Made by a program: the position numbers and the translations under genes. From NCBI RefSeq assembly GCF_932526225.1, contig NC_064038.1, positions 5,006,741 to 5,070,740 of the forward strand: a DNA stretch of 64,000 nucleotides. The letters are read 5' to 3'. Positions 33,110 through 44,260 of this stretch are shown piece after piece. Positions within the stretch are counted from its first letter, which is position 1, and each line of letters opens with the position of its first letter. This DNA is from Nematostella vectensis (lineage: Eukaryota; Cnidaria; Anthozoa; Actiniaria; Edwardsiidae). The notes below the pieces were generated by a model. It was given only the letters and a program-made list of their open reading frames with translations, did not search any database and was not told where the DNA came from.

Positions 33110-33230
33110 AAGAAAGCTTAAGGTGACCACGGTAGCGCACGTCATCTCAGATTACATGTTTCTCTTATCCATATTGGCTTACTTCACAAAACTGTCAAGG
33201 TGGCCACGGTAGCGCACGTCGCAATGTAAT
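33110..33230 (-). repeat. Dispersed repeat, copy 1
   Basis: TGGCTTACTTCACAAAACTG TCAAGGTGGCCACGGTAGCG occurs here as two half-units (GTGACCACGGTAGCGCACGT, GTGGCCACGGTAGCGCACGT). The reverse complement occurs at 59080-59195. Confidence 0.7.
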
Positions 33231-35670
33231 GGTAGCGATAGGCTCTCAGTAAGAAAAGGATCATATTGTTTTTGTCAAGCCCAACAATTAAGTTTGGATT
33301 ATTCCTACGAGGTTTATAAAGCCTTTTAGATAGGTATGGATTAATTCATATTTTTATTTCTTTATTCATCCCTTTGATTTTCTAACAATCCATTTACCAT
33401 GTTTTCACGCAAATCAGGGCTTTAGCAGGCTTCGAAATATTAAGGGGGTACAAAAACATAAAGAAAATATTGGGGAGGGGGGTACAGTCAAGACTCACGC
33501 CGCTACTGGTCCCACTCTTTCTCGGCCCTGCAAATGGTTCGCTATCTTAGCTTCTAATGAAGGTATAAGTGTATAGATTCATCATTAATAAAATAAAAAA
33601 TTATTATGATTCTATCCTAACAGTTCAGTGAAGAAAATGTAGTTTTTTTTAGTTTGAACCGAATGTATAATGATATTTTCTTTTGTAATAAATCTTTAGT
33701 ATAATAATACTCGTTTATTAGTCCTCTCGTAGCCTTAAAAGCTAAATTACAGGATTCCAATATCAAATATAATAAATAGTGATTAATTGATACAATATAA
33801 TAAATATAAAGGTAGTATGGGCAGTCAGATAGCCAAGGCCAGCGCATGTTTGTTTGTGACAAAGTTGCCAAATCTATTGGTCGCAAAAGGTTCGATGTGA
33901 TTGCCAGTGCGCGTTCTTAACTGGTAGCTATGGGTAGTAGCCTCAATGCGGTCTTGCACAAGCCGGTACACTGGGTTTTGTGGCGTCAAACAAGAGATAA
34001 ACCTGCAGCAGGCATCAGTCCGACGATCTTCAAGGGTGGCTAGGTTTGCCCTAGTTAGAGCTTCCTTGTAATCCAACACAAGCTTGCACTTGTAATTCAA
34101 CGGCCCCTCTTGCCTCACACCCAGGCACAGGAATCCCAAGTCGAATAACAGAGTCTAGGATGGATTGTTTCTTACAGTCAAATAGCGTCTGCACCAATCC
34201 CAGCATCCTTTTCGATTCCGTATTTGAGTCGCTCCTTTTATCTTTCTGCGAGTCGTTTGCAATATATGGTCTATCCTGTGGTGCGGAATGATGCTTCTAG
34301 CTTATTAAAAAAGAACATAAAAGGTATTATTTGTAGACAAACATTTATGCGGCCCCTTTGTGGTTCGACTTATAGCAAATCATCACTGGAATTTTAACTA
34401 AATTTACCCAGCTGTACAAACGTGCGTTGAACTGAAAAAGTTCTAATTTAAACAAACTGGGATGGGTAAAACACTTTGATATTGGTTGATTTTTTTCTTT
34501 ACAGAAAATACTATCTAGTTTTTATCTGCCCCATATTAGGTATCTTGTAATAAGGGCCTTTTTAACTTGATAAAGGGACGTTCAAACAGAGGGTACACAG
34601 CCAAGAAATGTAGTAGTCCATTTTGCCCCCTTTCCTCCCCCCCCCCGGCACGCCCCTAGGCCCGGCGGCCCGGTAAAGTGAAAAAGGCCGCATACGGTCG
34701 TCCGTTCTTATGCAGCGTTATCATGGTCATATATAATATAATAAAATATTTGTTACCATAAGGTGGGTGTCGTAAATACCAAAATAATTATTTGTTTAGA
34801 AAAGTAATAATGGCCGTATTTTATATCTAAAATCGAATAAGCGGCATAATTGTTAATAATATTGTGCGGATCCACCAACGGTACCGCTAATTTGTTTTAT
34901 TATTATTAACGACTACGCCGCATATACAAAATAATCGTCGTCGCTTAAGCTTTCGATTTAGATATCAAACAAACGTGATATTTTATCTACAGTTATACCC
35001 CCTTCTTCCCTTCTGAGATTTTGCTACAAAATGTATTTGAGAAAGATATTCATTCAAAAGTTTTCATTAGTTTTTAAAAGGAGGTTTTAAATTGTTTATA
35101 TATGATTTTTCCATTTGATTGCTCGCCTTTTATTAAGTAAAGCCGGCCAAGCTGTTTAAATGTTGACTCCAGGTATCGTATTGGCTTGATTATCAGCAGC
35201 AGGTTTAACTCAGTCTGCAGTTGTACCGTACTGTCTAGCTATCACAGACTACGACACAACGTTAAGGTGAGAAAAACGAATTACAAACGCACATAGCAAT
35301 CTGAGGCGGTAATCTATACACTTCTGAGCATATATAGTAAGATAGATCTGGTATAAAAATCAGACGGTCTGTGTCTCCATTGAAAATCGAAATTAGTTAT
35401 TAACCCTTTTTTCTGTTCTACTTGTAAAAGGTCGAATGCGTAGGTACAATATAGCCTCTTTTCTAAGAAAGGTCGAATTATCGGATAGAAAAGGATATGT
35501 ATGACGCAAATCTAAGGGGAATTGATTTGGGCTGGAGTTACCGAGGGTTTGGGTTACCAAGAGTCAACTATCAATCATTTTCCCTTTATCTAAAAAAGTT
35601 GAGTTTGATAATCCTTTTGGGGGAAGGGGGCTTCAGCGAGGGGCATTTTTAGACCTGACTTCCGAGCTGG
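33231..35670. other. Spacer between GRL and the first GM2-activator-like gene
   Basis: AATAAA at about 33589 may end the GRL transcript. A 104-codon minus-strand frame at 33825-34139 (Arg/Thr-rich) is not recognised and lacks clear gene context. No other signal was seen. Confidence 0.35.
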
Positions 35671-35674
35671 TCAG

Positions 35675-35830
35675 TAGGCCATTCAAGCTATAGGCTTGCG
35701 CGCGCATTACCGTAGAAACCTTACTCAACTACCAGAATGCAGCGCGCGCTTTTTAAGCTTGCACAAAACGAAGCGCGCGCTGCATGACGGTTTTGGGTTA
35801 GGTTTCCATGCTTATAGCTGGAATGGCCTA
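35675..35830. mobile_element. Fold-back element directly upstream of a gene start
   Basis: Arms TAGGCCATTCAAGCTATAGG and ..TATAGCTGGAATGGCCTA are inverted copies. The interior also folds, with two GCGCGCGC blocks (GCAGCGCGCGCTTTTTAAGC and GCTTGCAC..AAGCGCGCGC). It ends 33 bases before the ATG of the GM2-activator-like gene at 35863, so it must contribute to that gene's promoter or 5' UTR. Confidence 0.65.
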
Positions 35831-35862
35831 TTAGGCTATTTGTTTTGCTCTCCTCGATCAGA

Positions 35863-38800
35863 ATGCAGTTGAAGGGTGTTACCGTGTTGCTGGTTGTGAC
35901 GTCACTAGTTGGTACGTCGTACCCACTTTGGTGTACCTCTTCCGGTAAGTAAACTTGTCCCAATTAAGTCGCACCAGACCACCCCCCTCCTCCCTTAGCT
36001 ATCAACCCTCAACTGAGAGCTGTATCAGTTGTCTTTTCTGTGCAACAAATTTTTTCGAGTGCTTAAGGAACCGCTTTAGTAAAAAATACACTTTATTTGA
36101 CTAAATTTTCATTATACATTTTTTGTCTTTTTTTGTATGATTTTTTTATCGCCCCCCCCCCCCCCCCCCTCCCCCAAATACTGGCAAATTACAGGAAACG
36201 GGAATATGCTCACTATCTAATCCTCAGGAGAATAGATAAACAAATCTATTGTCATAGCGTTTATCAAGAGAGTATGCTCTCTTGCGTTTATAGGTTTCAA
36301 AGGTCCACGTTTTTACAACGACACTCGTAAATCGCGCGCTCTGATTGGTCAAGGGCCCATGTGTTATAAGAGGACACGCGCACGCTTAGCGTCACATTCG
36401 TGCTACCAAAACTAGATTGAAACGCAAGAAAACTATTTAATTCTTGTACAAAACAAATAGATCTCCTGGTTGTTTTGCGTCTGTCATTTACAAGTCATGA
36501 GCAAGTCACGTAACTCGACTATGCGTCTCGCTGCATACCTTTTTTTGTTCATATGACACGTCGTTACATCTGTGACGGAAGCCAGAAAGCGGTATAAGGT
36601 CTTGGTAAAGGTAAATTTGACACCGCTGTTTGTTTTTGTAGTTTTTGCAAAACCTGTATCAATAGTTCTTAAACTTTTTTCATAAATAGTGCAGTACATT
36701 ACCATTTTTGGTAACATCGATTTCCTATACTTATTATGCAATGGCCGCGCGGAGTTTGAAACTTGAATTTGTTTTGTTAGCGAGACGTCGCATCGCAAAA
36801 AGTGACCAAAACAGCAAAATATCCTGCTCTATACCAAGTTTGATATTTGATTGATGAGTTCCTGTGTTCGAAAGTAAAATATCGTTTGGGAAATATTTTC
36901 AAATTGAGCGCTTTTATTGGAGACTGACGTAAAATCGAACTCTTTTCGTAATGTTTACGTTTAGAAAATGGTGAATATGAACGTAATGGACCAAATCCTA
37001 CGACTTAGAACCTTGACATGATGTCTCTGGGGGTTCGCTTCCTCTCATTCTTCGCCAAAATGTCTTGCCCTGCGACCACCATAATAACATGGGGGGGGGC
37101 ACTCTAACTGTAAACATGACTGTTGGTTCCGACAGATAAAAACATTTTATGCCCCCAAAAGAATGGTACCGCACCACCCCTAATAATATACTCGCATCTG
37201 AATTCTGTACCCAAAATTCCACCAAGAATAGATAGCCCCTCCCTTCCCCCAAAAAAAGGAACCCAAACCTGAGTTCTACTCCTAAAACATACAATAGCTT
37301 GAAACTTGCCAGCCCCGTAAAAAATACTATAGATGAAGTTCTAGAAGGAAAATTTGCTTATCAAATTTAATTTATTAATTCCCTTTTATAAAAAAAAACT
37401 CTATCCTCCTCATCTCCAAGGCCCTAGTCATCAAATCCGGTACAATTTTACTTCCTTGTCCTCACACCCTGTGTCAGCACACCACATGTGACATGCCCTT
37501 AGCCATCACAACCTCTCTCCCCTTACTCCCATGCATTTCTCAACCTATGCTTCTTCCCATTTGTCTGCACACGCCATAAAATAGCCCTTATTGAGTAAGC
37601 GCATTACATAGCCATTCAAAGCAGTGCCCCCTTTAAAATCTAATGCTAGAGGGGCATAATATGTTAAAATAAGATAAGAACTTTTTGATAAATTAGTCCC
37701 CCCCTCTGCTCATCCAAAAAAATACCCAAACCAGAGTTATATACATAAAACATACCAAGCATAGAAACTTACCTACCAAACAAATACCCAAACCTAAATT
37801 CTATAGCCCAAGCATACAAAATATTGCTACAACTCTTAGATTTTATTATCAAATCAAGTCAATTTTATTCCATTTTTATAAAAAAAGACAACAAACAAAC
37901 TCTGTACAATAGGCACTGAGAAAAAAATGGGCCTGAAGTATCACCAAATATAAATATTTATTTTCCATACAGTATGAAACTATGACTGCACCCCCATACT
38001 CCTAGAATCTTTAAGGCCTAGTAATCAAACCTGGTACAAGAGGGGTAAAAATAAGGGCATAATATGCTAAAATAAGCATTTGCGATAAGGACTTTTTGAA
38101 AAATTAGCCCCCCCCCCAAAAAAAAAACCCTAAACTCGAGTTCTATACATAAAATATACCAAGCATAGAAACTTACCTCCCAAACAAATACACAAACCTA
38201 ATTCTATACCCCAAACATATAAATTCTTACTTTTACTATAGTTTTAAAAGGGAGCTTCAACACTCAGACTTGCCTATCAAATCAAATTAATTTAATTCCC
38301 TTTTTAAATAAAAAGACTTTTTGCACATATAATAGAGACTGATGAGAAAAAAGGGCCTGAAGTACCACTAAATATGAATAGATATTTTCCATATGATATC
38401 TGCTCTAGTGAAGCTTGTAGCCTCTGGTACCCAGGGTATGACTACAGCCCCATTTTCCTATAATCTTCAAGGCCTAGTAATCAAACCTGGTACAAGTCTA
38501 CTTTGTCTTCACAACCTGTGTCAGCACACCCCATGTGACATACCCTTTAGTCACCACCCCTTTACCATTACCGTGCTTTTTCCTCACCCATGTTTACATT
38601 CTATGCCTTTTTTCCATTTGTCTGCACACACAATGAAATACCCCTCAATGGCTCTACCTTGGTGTTAGAACCTGTGTATTGTGCACGACTTGTGTTACAA
38701 AGCTTCCTTTGTTTGGTAAAAAGAATCATGATGAAAACAGAGCTGAATACAATGAAGTTCTTTGGGGATGTTCTTACACCGAGGTATACATACACCCCTC

Positions 38801-41800
38801 CTTGAATAAGCACATTACATAGCCCCTCAAACAATAGTGCCCCCTCTAGAATCCGTTAATAAAAAGCCATAATGTGAGCATTTGTGGTAAGGACTTTTCT
38901 CACAACGAGTAATACCAAACTAATACAGCAATGTATAATGACTGCCATCCCTGAGATTTACAGATCATAGCAAATCTATTTATTCCAGGATCAAATATAA
39001 ACATTTAAATATAATACTTTCATGCAGTGTCTTTTAATTGCATACAATAAACAGTGACTCGAGGCCATTCTGTATAAGATTCATTCTAGTTTCAATATCC
39101 CAGCTGAAATTTCTTCTTGGAGTGTCTTCATTCCGAGTGTGAAAGCAAGATAAATCCAGGGAAATTTTGTGCATTTGTATGACTTGATGAAACGTACAAC
39201 TAGATAATTGGTGATCAATGTTATACCCTGCTAGCAGTGGCTTACCCTTCCGCGTTCATTACAGTACGATTCGGTGAAGTCGTAAAAATAACCCTGCAAA
39301 TGAGGTCTGTTGCCGACGGGAAACAACACAAATAGGATATCTGACGCACTGAGTCAGTGAAACCCCTGCTTAAACAGATAAGAAGAAATCACTTTTAGCA
39401 GAAAGTTAAAAAGCGGTCGACGGAACCGCCATTTTGTTTTCCTACTCTGAGTTTAGGCGTGTCCGCGTGAGACTGGGCATAGGAATACTAATCTCTGATT
39501 GGTTAATCAGATTGTTTATCAAATATAACAAAAAATGGTAATGTTCCGCACTGATAAATCGCATTCTAAGACGGCTAAAATGGGCCTTTGCTGTTCCCTT
39601 GACCTGTTGACCGTGAATTGACGCCAAATGTTTGACTTTTCTAGCGTATTTTTTTAAGGCGAGAACTCGAGCTTGTCGGGCGTAACCTCGCGACGGGTTT
39701 TTAGATATCGCCTTTAAATTTTCGGGATCTGATAGCTAATTATGCCATGTCATAAAGTGTGAGAGGAATCTTCGATTTTCGACTGAAGATCGCTTTTATA
39801 GCACTTTTCGAGTCCAAATTTCGCCAGAAATGAGAGTTCCAACTTTGATTCGTGATATTTTGTTGACAGTGTCAAATAATAAAAAGTTCTCACACACTTT
39901 GGTAGATCATCTATCTGTCATTGAGATACAATTACGTGCAAGTGCATGCGCAATAACGCGAAGGTGCATTACGCTCTAGAGTAAACTCCGTACTTTTGAG
40001 TTTGAGGCCTCAAACTTAAACACGGAATTAGCCATTGCAAAAATAGAACTTGCAGGAGATAATTCAATTTTTTATCTTTTATTTGATATTTGGTTTGTAC
40101 ATGTAGTGAAAATTGCGGCGCGACAATATTTTTTTCCGCGGACACGTCGTTTACTACCGAGACCTTAAGGGTGTTGGGACATTTCTTTGAGGGCCGCTGC
40201 CAGGAAAAATTCCAGACGCTTCCAGATAAATCCGCCAACCATAAGAGAAATGGAATGAATTTAGGCATGACATCATTGTTTATGAACATCTAAATATTGA
40301 TGACGTCGTCAGGTATTTTACAGTATTTGCTATTTTATTACGTTTTTCTCGCCAGTTTCGGACGTTTGTTTTCGAAGCTAAAAATGTCGCGCGCGCGTAA
40401 ATTGCCATTCGATTCGCCATTCGATTTTCCCGCCTAAAAGTGTGAAGTTCCCGGATGATCGCGCGCGCGGCTAACAACCAAATCGCCAAGTAACGAGAAA
40501 TGTCCCAACACCAACGCAGAGTATTGAACATCGTAGTAGTAATGCCAGTCTTTCTATATCATCTAGGTATCCTCTTACGAGAGAGTTGACAACCTTTTTC
40601 TTCGACCTACAGATAAAGGCGATGATGTTTTACAGCTTGTGGGTTTTCGTATTTTTGACGCCACAAAGAACGACGATGCTGATCCGCTGAAATCCCTCCC
40701 CCTCAGCGGTCACAGTGGCATCTATGTGAAGCTAGATGTGGACGTGAAAGACAGGCTTCCGTCGGACGCGACTTTCAGTCTGTCAATAACTTTCCCTGAA
40801 GCCTGGGTGCGCGTGCCTTTTTCTTTCGAACCCCTACATCTCCCTATCAGCTGTCAGTCACTCGTCCCGAATCCCGTCCCGTCATGGTAAGCGACAGCAA
40901 AAATTCCGATCGGGATTCCTGTGGTCGAGATGAGAGAGGGGTTGAGGGGAGGTAGTAAAGTAACGACCTAGTGCTAGGCTTTTCCATTGGGTTTCCTGTG
41001 GTTGCTGACATCACACGGACCAACCAACAATAACTCTGCGTCATGTCTCCTTTCTAGTAAACAGACGTTTTGCATTATTTTTTCAGTTACTACAGTAATC
41101 GTGATTGTTCCGAGATGGAGGAGTTTCTGGCAGGCAGCTCTTTCGATTGTCCTCTCGCCCCAGGACAGTACCGTAATCTTTTCGGCAGGGATCACATTTT
41201 CCCTGTTCCAAACCTCTGGCCAGAGATCCCAGCTCTTGCGCGTCCTTTTGTGGTGAGAGAGTTTAAAGAAGGCCAATTACGCCGCCATTTTATGCTCCCG
41301 CTAAATCGCGAGTCACACAAATTATCCATCTAACCTTAATCATCAGTTCTATTTTACTACCTTGACTTGATTATTTTGTGAATAGGCTTTGACGAGAGAG
41401 ACCAACTTTGTGATTTCCACGCCCTTTTTCTTTTGGATGTTGGCTTATTTTGCTAAACGGATCCAACCCTCCCCGTTCGCTCTTATTTCACATTTATTTT
41501 CTTTCAACTGGTGACCTTGAGTTTTATGGGAATTCTGTGTGTGTTCGTGTCGACCTGTGCTTTGTGTAGCGCCCTGAACTCTTTTGACGTCTTTTCGAAA
41601 AAAATTGATGTACTTAAGAAATAGATCTCATTTTTGCGTGAGTCTGTCCTCTAGTGCTTGGTGCACACTAGCAACAGGGAAGTGTGGGAAAATAACCGAA
41701 ATGCTCAATGTTAACAGTGCATTATTGCTAGAATTATTTGTATTCATTTTAGTGGAATGTCGCTTGGAGTGGGAGAACTTTGTTTTCTTATTTAATAGAT

Positions 41801-42620
41801 GTTCACATGACGTCATAGCAAGTCATATACAAAAAGTAAGCAACGAGACGCAATCGAGTTGCGTGACTGTTATTTATGACACGCTGTGACGTCATCTGTG
41901 CATCTATTAGAGGACAGACCCACAAAAAAGGAGATCCTTTGTTTTATACAATAATTAAAATGTTTTCTTACTTAACATCTAGTTTCGGTGAGCGCGCGCA
42001 TGCGCGTCAAGCGTGCATGTGTCTTCTAATAACGCATGGACCCTTGACCAATCAGAGCGTGCGATCTACGGAGTGTCGTTGTATAAAGTTTTTTTCTATT
42101 TCAAGAAACGTTGTCAGTGCAAAAGGCAAATGGCGATTGGCTAATAAATGGTAGTTCCACAACCGAAGTATACCATCCGTATCCTTATATTTCAACCGAA
42201 TAATACAGGAGAACATTGGATCAATCATACAATAATCAATTAAATATTAAAGAATATTGATATATGCTCTGGCATCGTATTGGAACTGGCAATCGCCAAT
42301 TGCCTTTTGTACTGACATCAGTTAACTAAGTATAAATACAATGGCTTGTTAGTTGTCATAGAATGTACTTTGAAATAGCTGTTTTTATTTACACAATAAT
42401 ATGTAATTCAGCCAGCCAAGTCCGCACACATCCGCATATCTAATAATACAATTATCATCAGTCAATAATATCATCTCCATTGCACGAACAGAACCCTGAA
42501 TTTCTTTCCGTTATCTTCTTATTTTCTCAGCAAAAAGCCGGGGGTACCGCGAAACTGGTCATCTCATCAGGCGGTAGGAATATAGCTTGCGTTGAGGCAA
42601 GTGTCGAGTTCCATGTCTAG
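35863..42620 (+). CDS. GM2-activator-like secreted lipid-binding protein, copy A
   Basis: Probable secreted or lysosomal lipid-transfer protein related to the GM2 ganglioside activator. Model: join(35863..35944, 40613..40886, 41087..41252, 42531..42620), 203 aa, phases 1, 2 and 0. Exon 1 encodes a signal peptide (MQLKGVTVLLVVTSLVGTSY). Exon 2 has GHSGIYVKLDVDVKDRLPSD. Exon 3 has the family-like block FDCPLAPGQYRNL..HIFPVPNLWPEIP. Exon 4 ends VISSGGRNIACVEASVEF and a stop. The CP-x-x-x-G-x-Y block and the late SSxG..xxCV segment match GM2-activator architecture and length (human 193 aa); six Cys are visible. Human GM2A presents GM2 to hexosaminidase A; the ligand here is unknown. AATAAA lies at about 42690. 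Intron 1 (4.7 kb) is swollen by repeats. A convergent paralogue lies at 44261-46046. Confidence 0.75.
36150..36175. repeat. Poly(C) tract
   Basis: About 20 C residues interrupted once by T. Comparable tracts lie at 1494, 1561, 2431, 4264, 9292 (G), 23491, 26467 (G), 38107, 45822 and 55533. Lengths may be unreliable. Confidence 0.8.
36305..36440 (+). repeat. Dispersed repeat, copy 1 (inverted partner at 41965-42085)
   Basis: CAACGACACTCGTAAATCGC GCGCTCTGATTGGTCAAGGG..CCATG..ACTAGATTGAAAC. The reverse complement of 41965-42085 reads nearly the same (CGCTCTGATTGGTCAAGGGT). The two copies lie in introns 1 and 3 of GM2-activator-like copy A. Confidence 0.7.
37220..38890 (+). repeat. Diverged tandem repeat, about 400-bp unit, 3-4 copies
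   Basis: Recurring landmarks in order: CCAAACCWGAGTTMTATACA, CATAGAAACTTACCTNCCAA, GGGCCTGAAGTAYCACYAAA, CAAGGCCTAGTAATCAAACC and ATAATATGYTAAAATAAG. Units start around 37255, 37720 and 38115. The last unit contains a remnant of MITE family A at 38405-38440. All lie within intron 1 of GM2-activator-like copy A. Confidence 0.65.
38891..40612. other. Rest of intron 1 of GM2-activator-like copy A
   Basis: No coding exon was recognised. Local hairpin character around 39950-40030 (TTTGAGTTTGAGGCCTCAAACTTAAA). No other feature was seen. Confidence 0.3.
41965..42085 (-). repeat. Dispersed repeat, copy 2 (inverted partner at 36305-36440)
   Basis: Contains ACCCTTGACCAATCAGAGCG, the reverse complement of the copy in intron 1. 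It joins a fold-back element at 42096. Confidence 0.7.
42096..42330. mobile_element. Fold-back element (MITE family B), copy 1
   Basis: Left arm TTGTCAGTGCAAAAGGCAAATGGCGATTGGC (42110-42142) and right arm GGCAATCGCCAATTGCCTTT TGTACTGAC (42280-42312) are inverted copies. A second family member lies at 58645-58905. It sits in intron 3 of GM2-activator-like copy A. Confidence 0.65.
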
Positions 42621-42639
42621 AATAAGGAAAGCTGCCTAT

Positions 42640-44130
42640 ATAGCATATCAGTGCGAACATGAAGTGTTATAACTCGTGATTCAGAGAGTAATAAAACTAG
42701 TTGAAAACTCAAACGTTGACATATTCCTTGATCATTATTGTATAAGCAATAAGAAAATATTGGGGGCACAGCCACACCCCTACTGGTCATTTCCTAAAAT
42801 AATATTGGGTGTGGGGGGGGCACATACCCCTGTACTCCACCCTGCTACGGCACTGAAATGGGGGGGGGGGGAGGGTGAGACACGAATAAAACACTTGCCC
42901 TTTCTGTTTATACAAATCGGCCGACATTCTCAAACCCACCATTACATGTGGCTCACTCTGCTTTTTCGTATAAGACTATCTCAGGGGCCGTATAAAGGAT
43001 TTTGTATGGGGAGAGGGGGAGGTGGGTTCGAAATCCTACCCTACACTTAAGTGGACCTTTTTAAATTGAGTATGTTTTTGTATTGGGAAATGTTAGTTTA
43101 AAGGGGCACTCGCAGGCCTTGTTCTAAGAAAGTTGAAAAGTGTGTAACAAAAACAACGTATAATTTCCCTGATTACATCGCCTATAGCTGGTCGTTAAGT
43201 AAACCTGGATAGTTGTGTTAAATTTTACGCATGATTTTGACTGCTTTTGAGATTGCTGAAATAACACTTAACACACTCTTCGCCGTGCAACTGTCCCTTT
43301 AAGTTCGATTATCAAACGTTGGATACTTATTGGTCACGCGTCGTTAGTTATGCAGACAGCGGTAGATCTTTCGAGAATCATTACCGTCCCCGCCCTTGAC
43401 AAGACGCAATAGACGCGGTAATATATCAGCATCAATTAAATAAGTAATTTACACCGCGTATTTAAATAAGCACCGTCCATCCTTTGATAAACACCGTAGC
43501 TAGAAACTGAATAAAGTTAATGAATAACTCGACCCCCTTTTGGAAGGAAAAGAAGGACCGCCGAGGGTCGACTTACTTATTTACCGGCGGTTAACGCGTA
43601 AGGACAGAGCTCGCCAGAGGAGCGACGTGCTTTATTTACACTCACAAGATATTAGACATCATTCTGGCGTCAAATAATCGTGTAGCCCGTGATTCAAGCA
43701 ATTACGGTAATCGATGAAGGAGTCTGTGGGAGTCAGAAACTAGTCTTGTAACAAAAATATTATTTTGTCCTCATATTTTCATTAGGTCAGCCCCCCTTTA
43801 GCATAAAGCTACCTCAACATCCCTCATATGCGAGGTCTATTGTATTGACACATATTCTCCAGGGACTAAAACATGACACAATTCGCAAGACGCAAACTTT
43901 GTTTTAGTTATAAACAATGCGAATGGCCCCAGCACATTACCTCCTATTCATTTATAATTCCTCCTTGAATTTTTTCCGTAGTAGGTCTTCCGTAATAGTT
44001 GGTGTGTTACAGCCTGAGTATCATGCCTTCTAGAAAGAGGGCAAGGGGGATTCCCCACCCCTCCCCCTCCTACCAAAAAATAAGCCTTCAACTCAGGTTA
44101 GTGGTATCAACGATCAAAATGACGTGTTCG
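42640..44130. other. Intergenic stretch between the convergent GM2-activator-like genes
   Basis: Holds the two 3' UTR ends. AGTAATAAAACTAGTTGAA occurs on the plus strand at about 42689 and on the minus strand at about 44137-44156. Several G-rich tracts occur. No gene was recognised. Confidence 0.5.
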
Positions 44131-44260
44131 TTATTTCAACTAGTTTTATTACTCTATGAACCCAGAGTTATTACATTTAAAGTCCTTTGAATATAGTCCG
44201 CACTGTCATATACTGTGTATATGCAGCCCGGATTGACACTAGTTCTTGTACAGCTGGAAT

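Noticed and set aside
38340-38370. CTGATGAG resembling a second hammerhead core
   Set aside because: No GAAA at the right distance and no stem I partner.
40974-41276. Minus-strand frame opposite exon 3 of GM2-activator-like copy A (and its plus-strand counterpart at 44895-45209)
   Set aside because: Antisense shadow of a coding exon; both paralogues show it because the exons are homologous.
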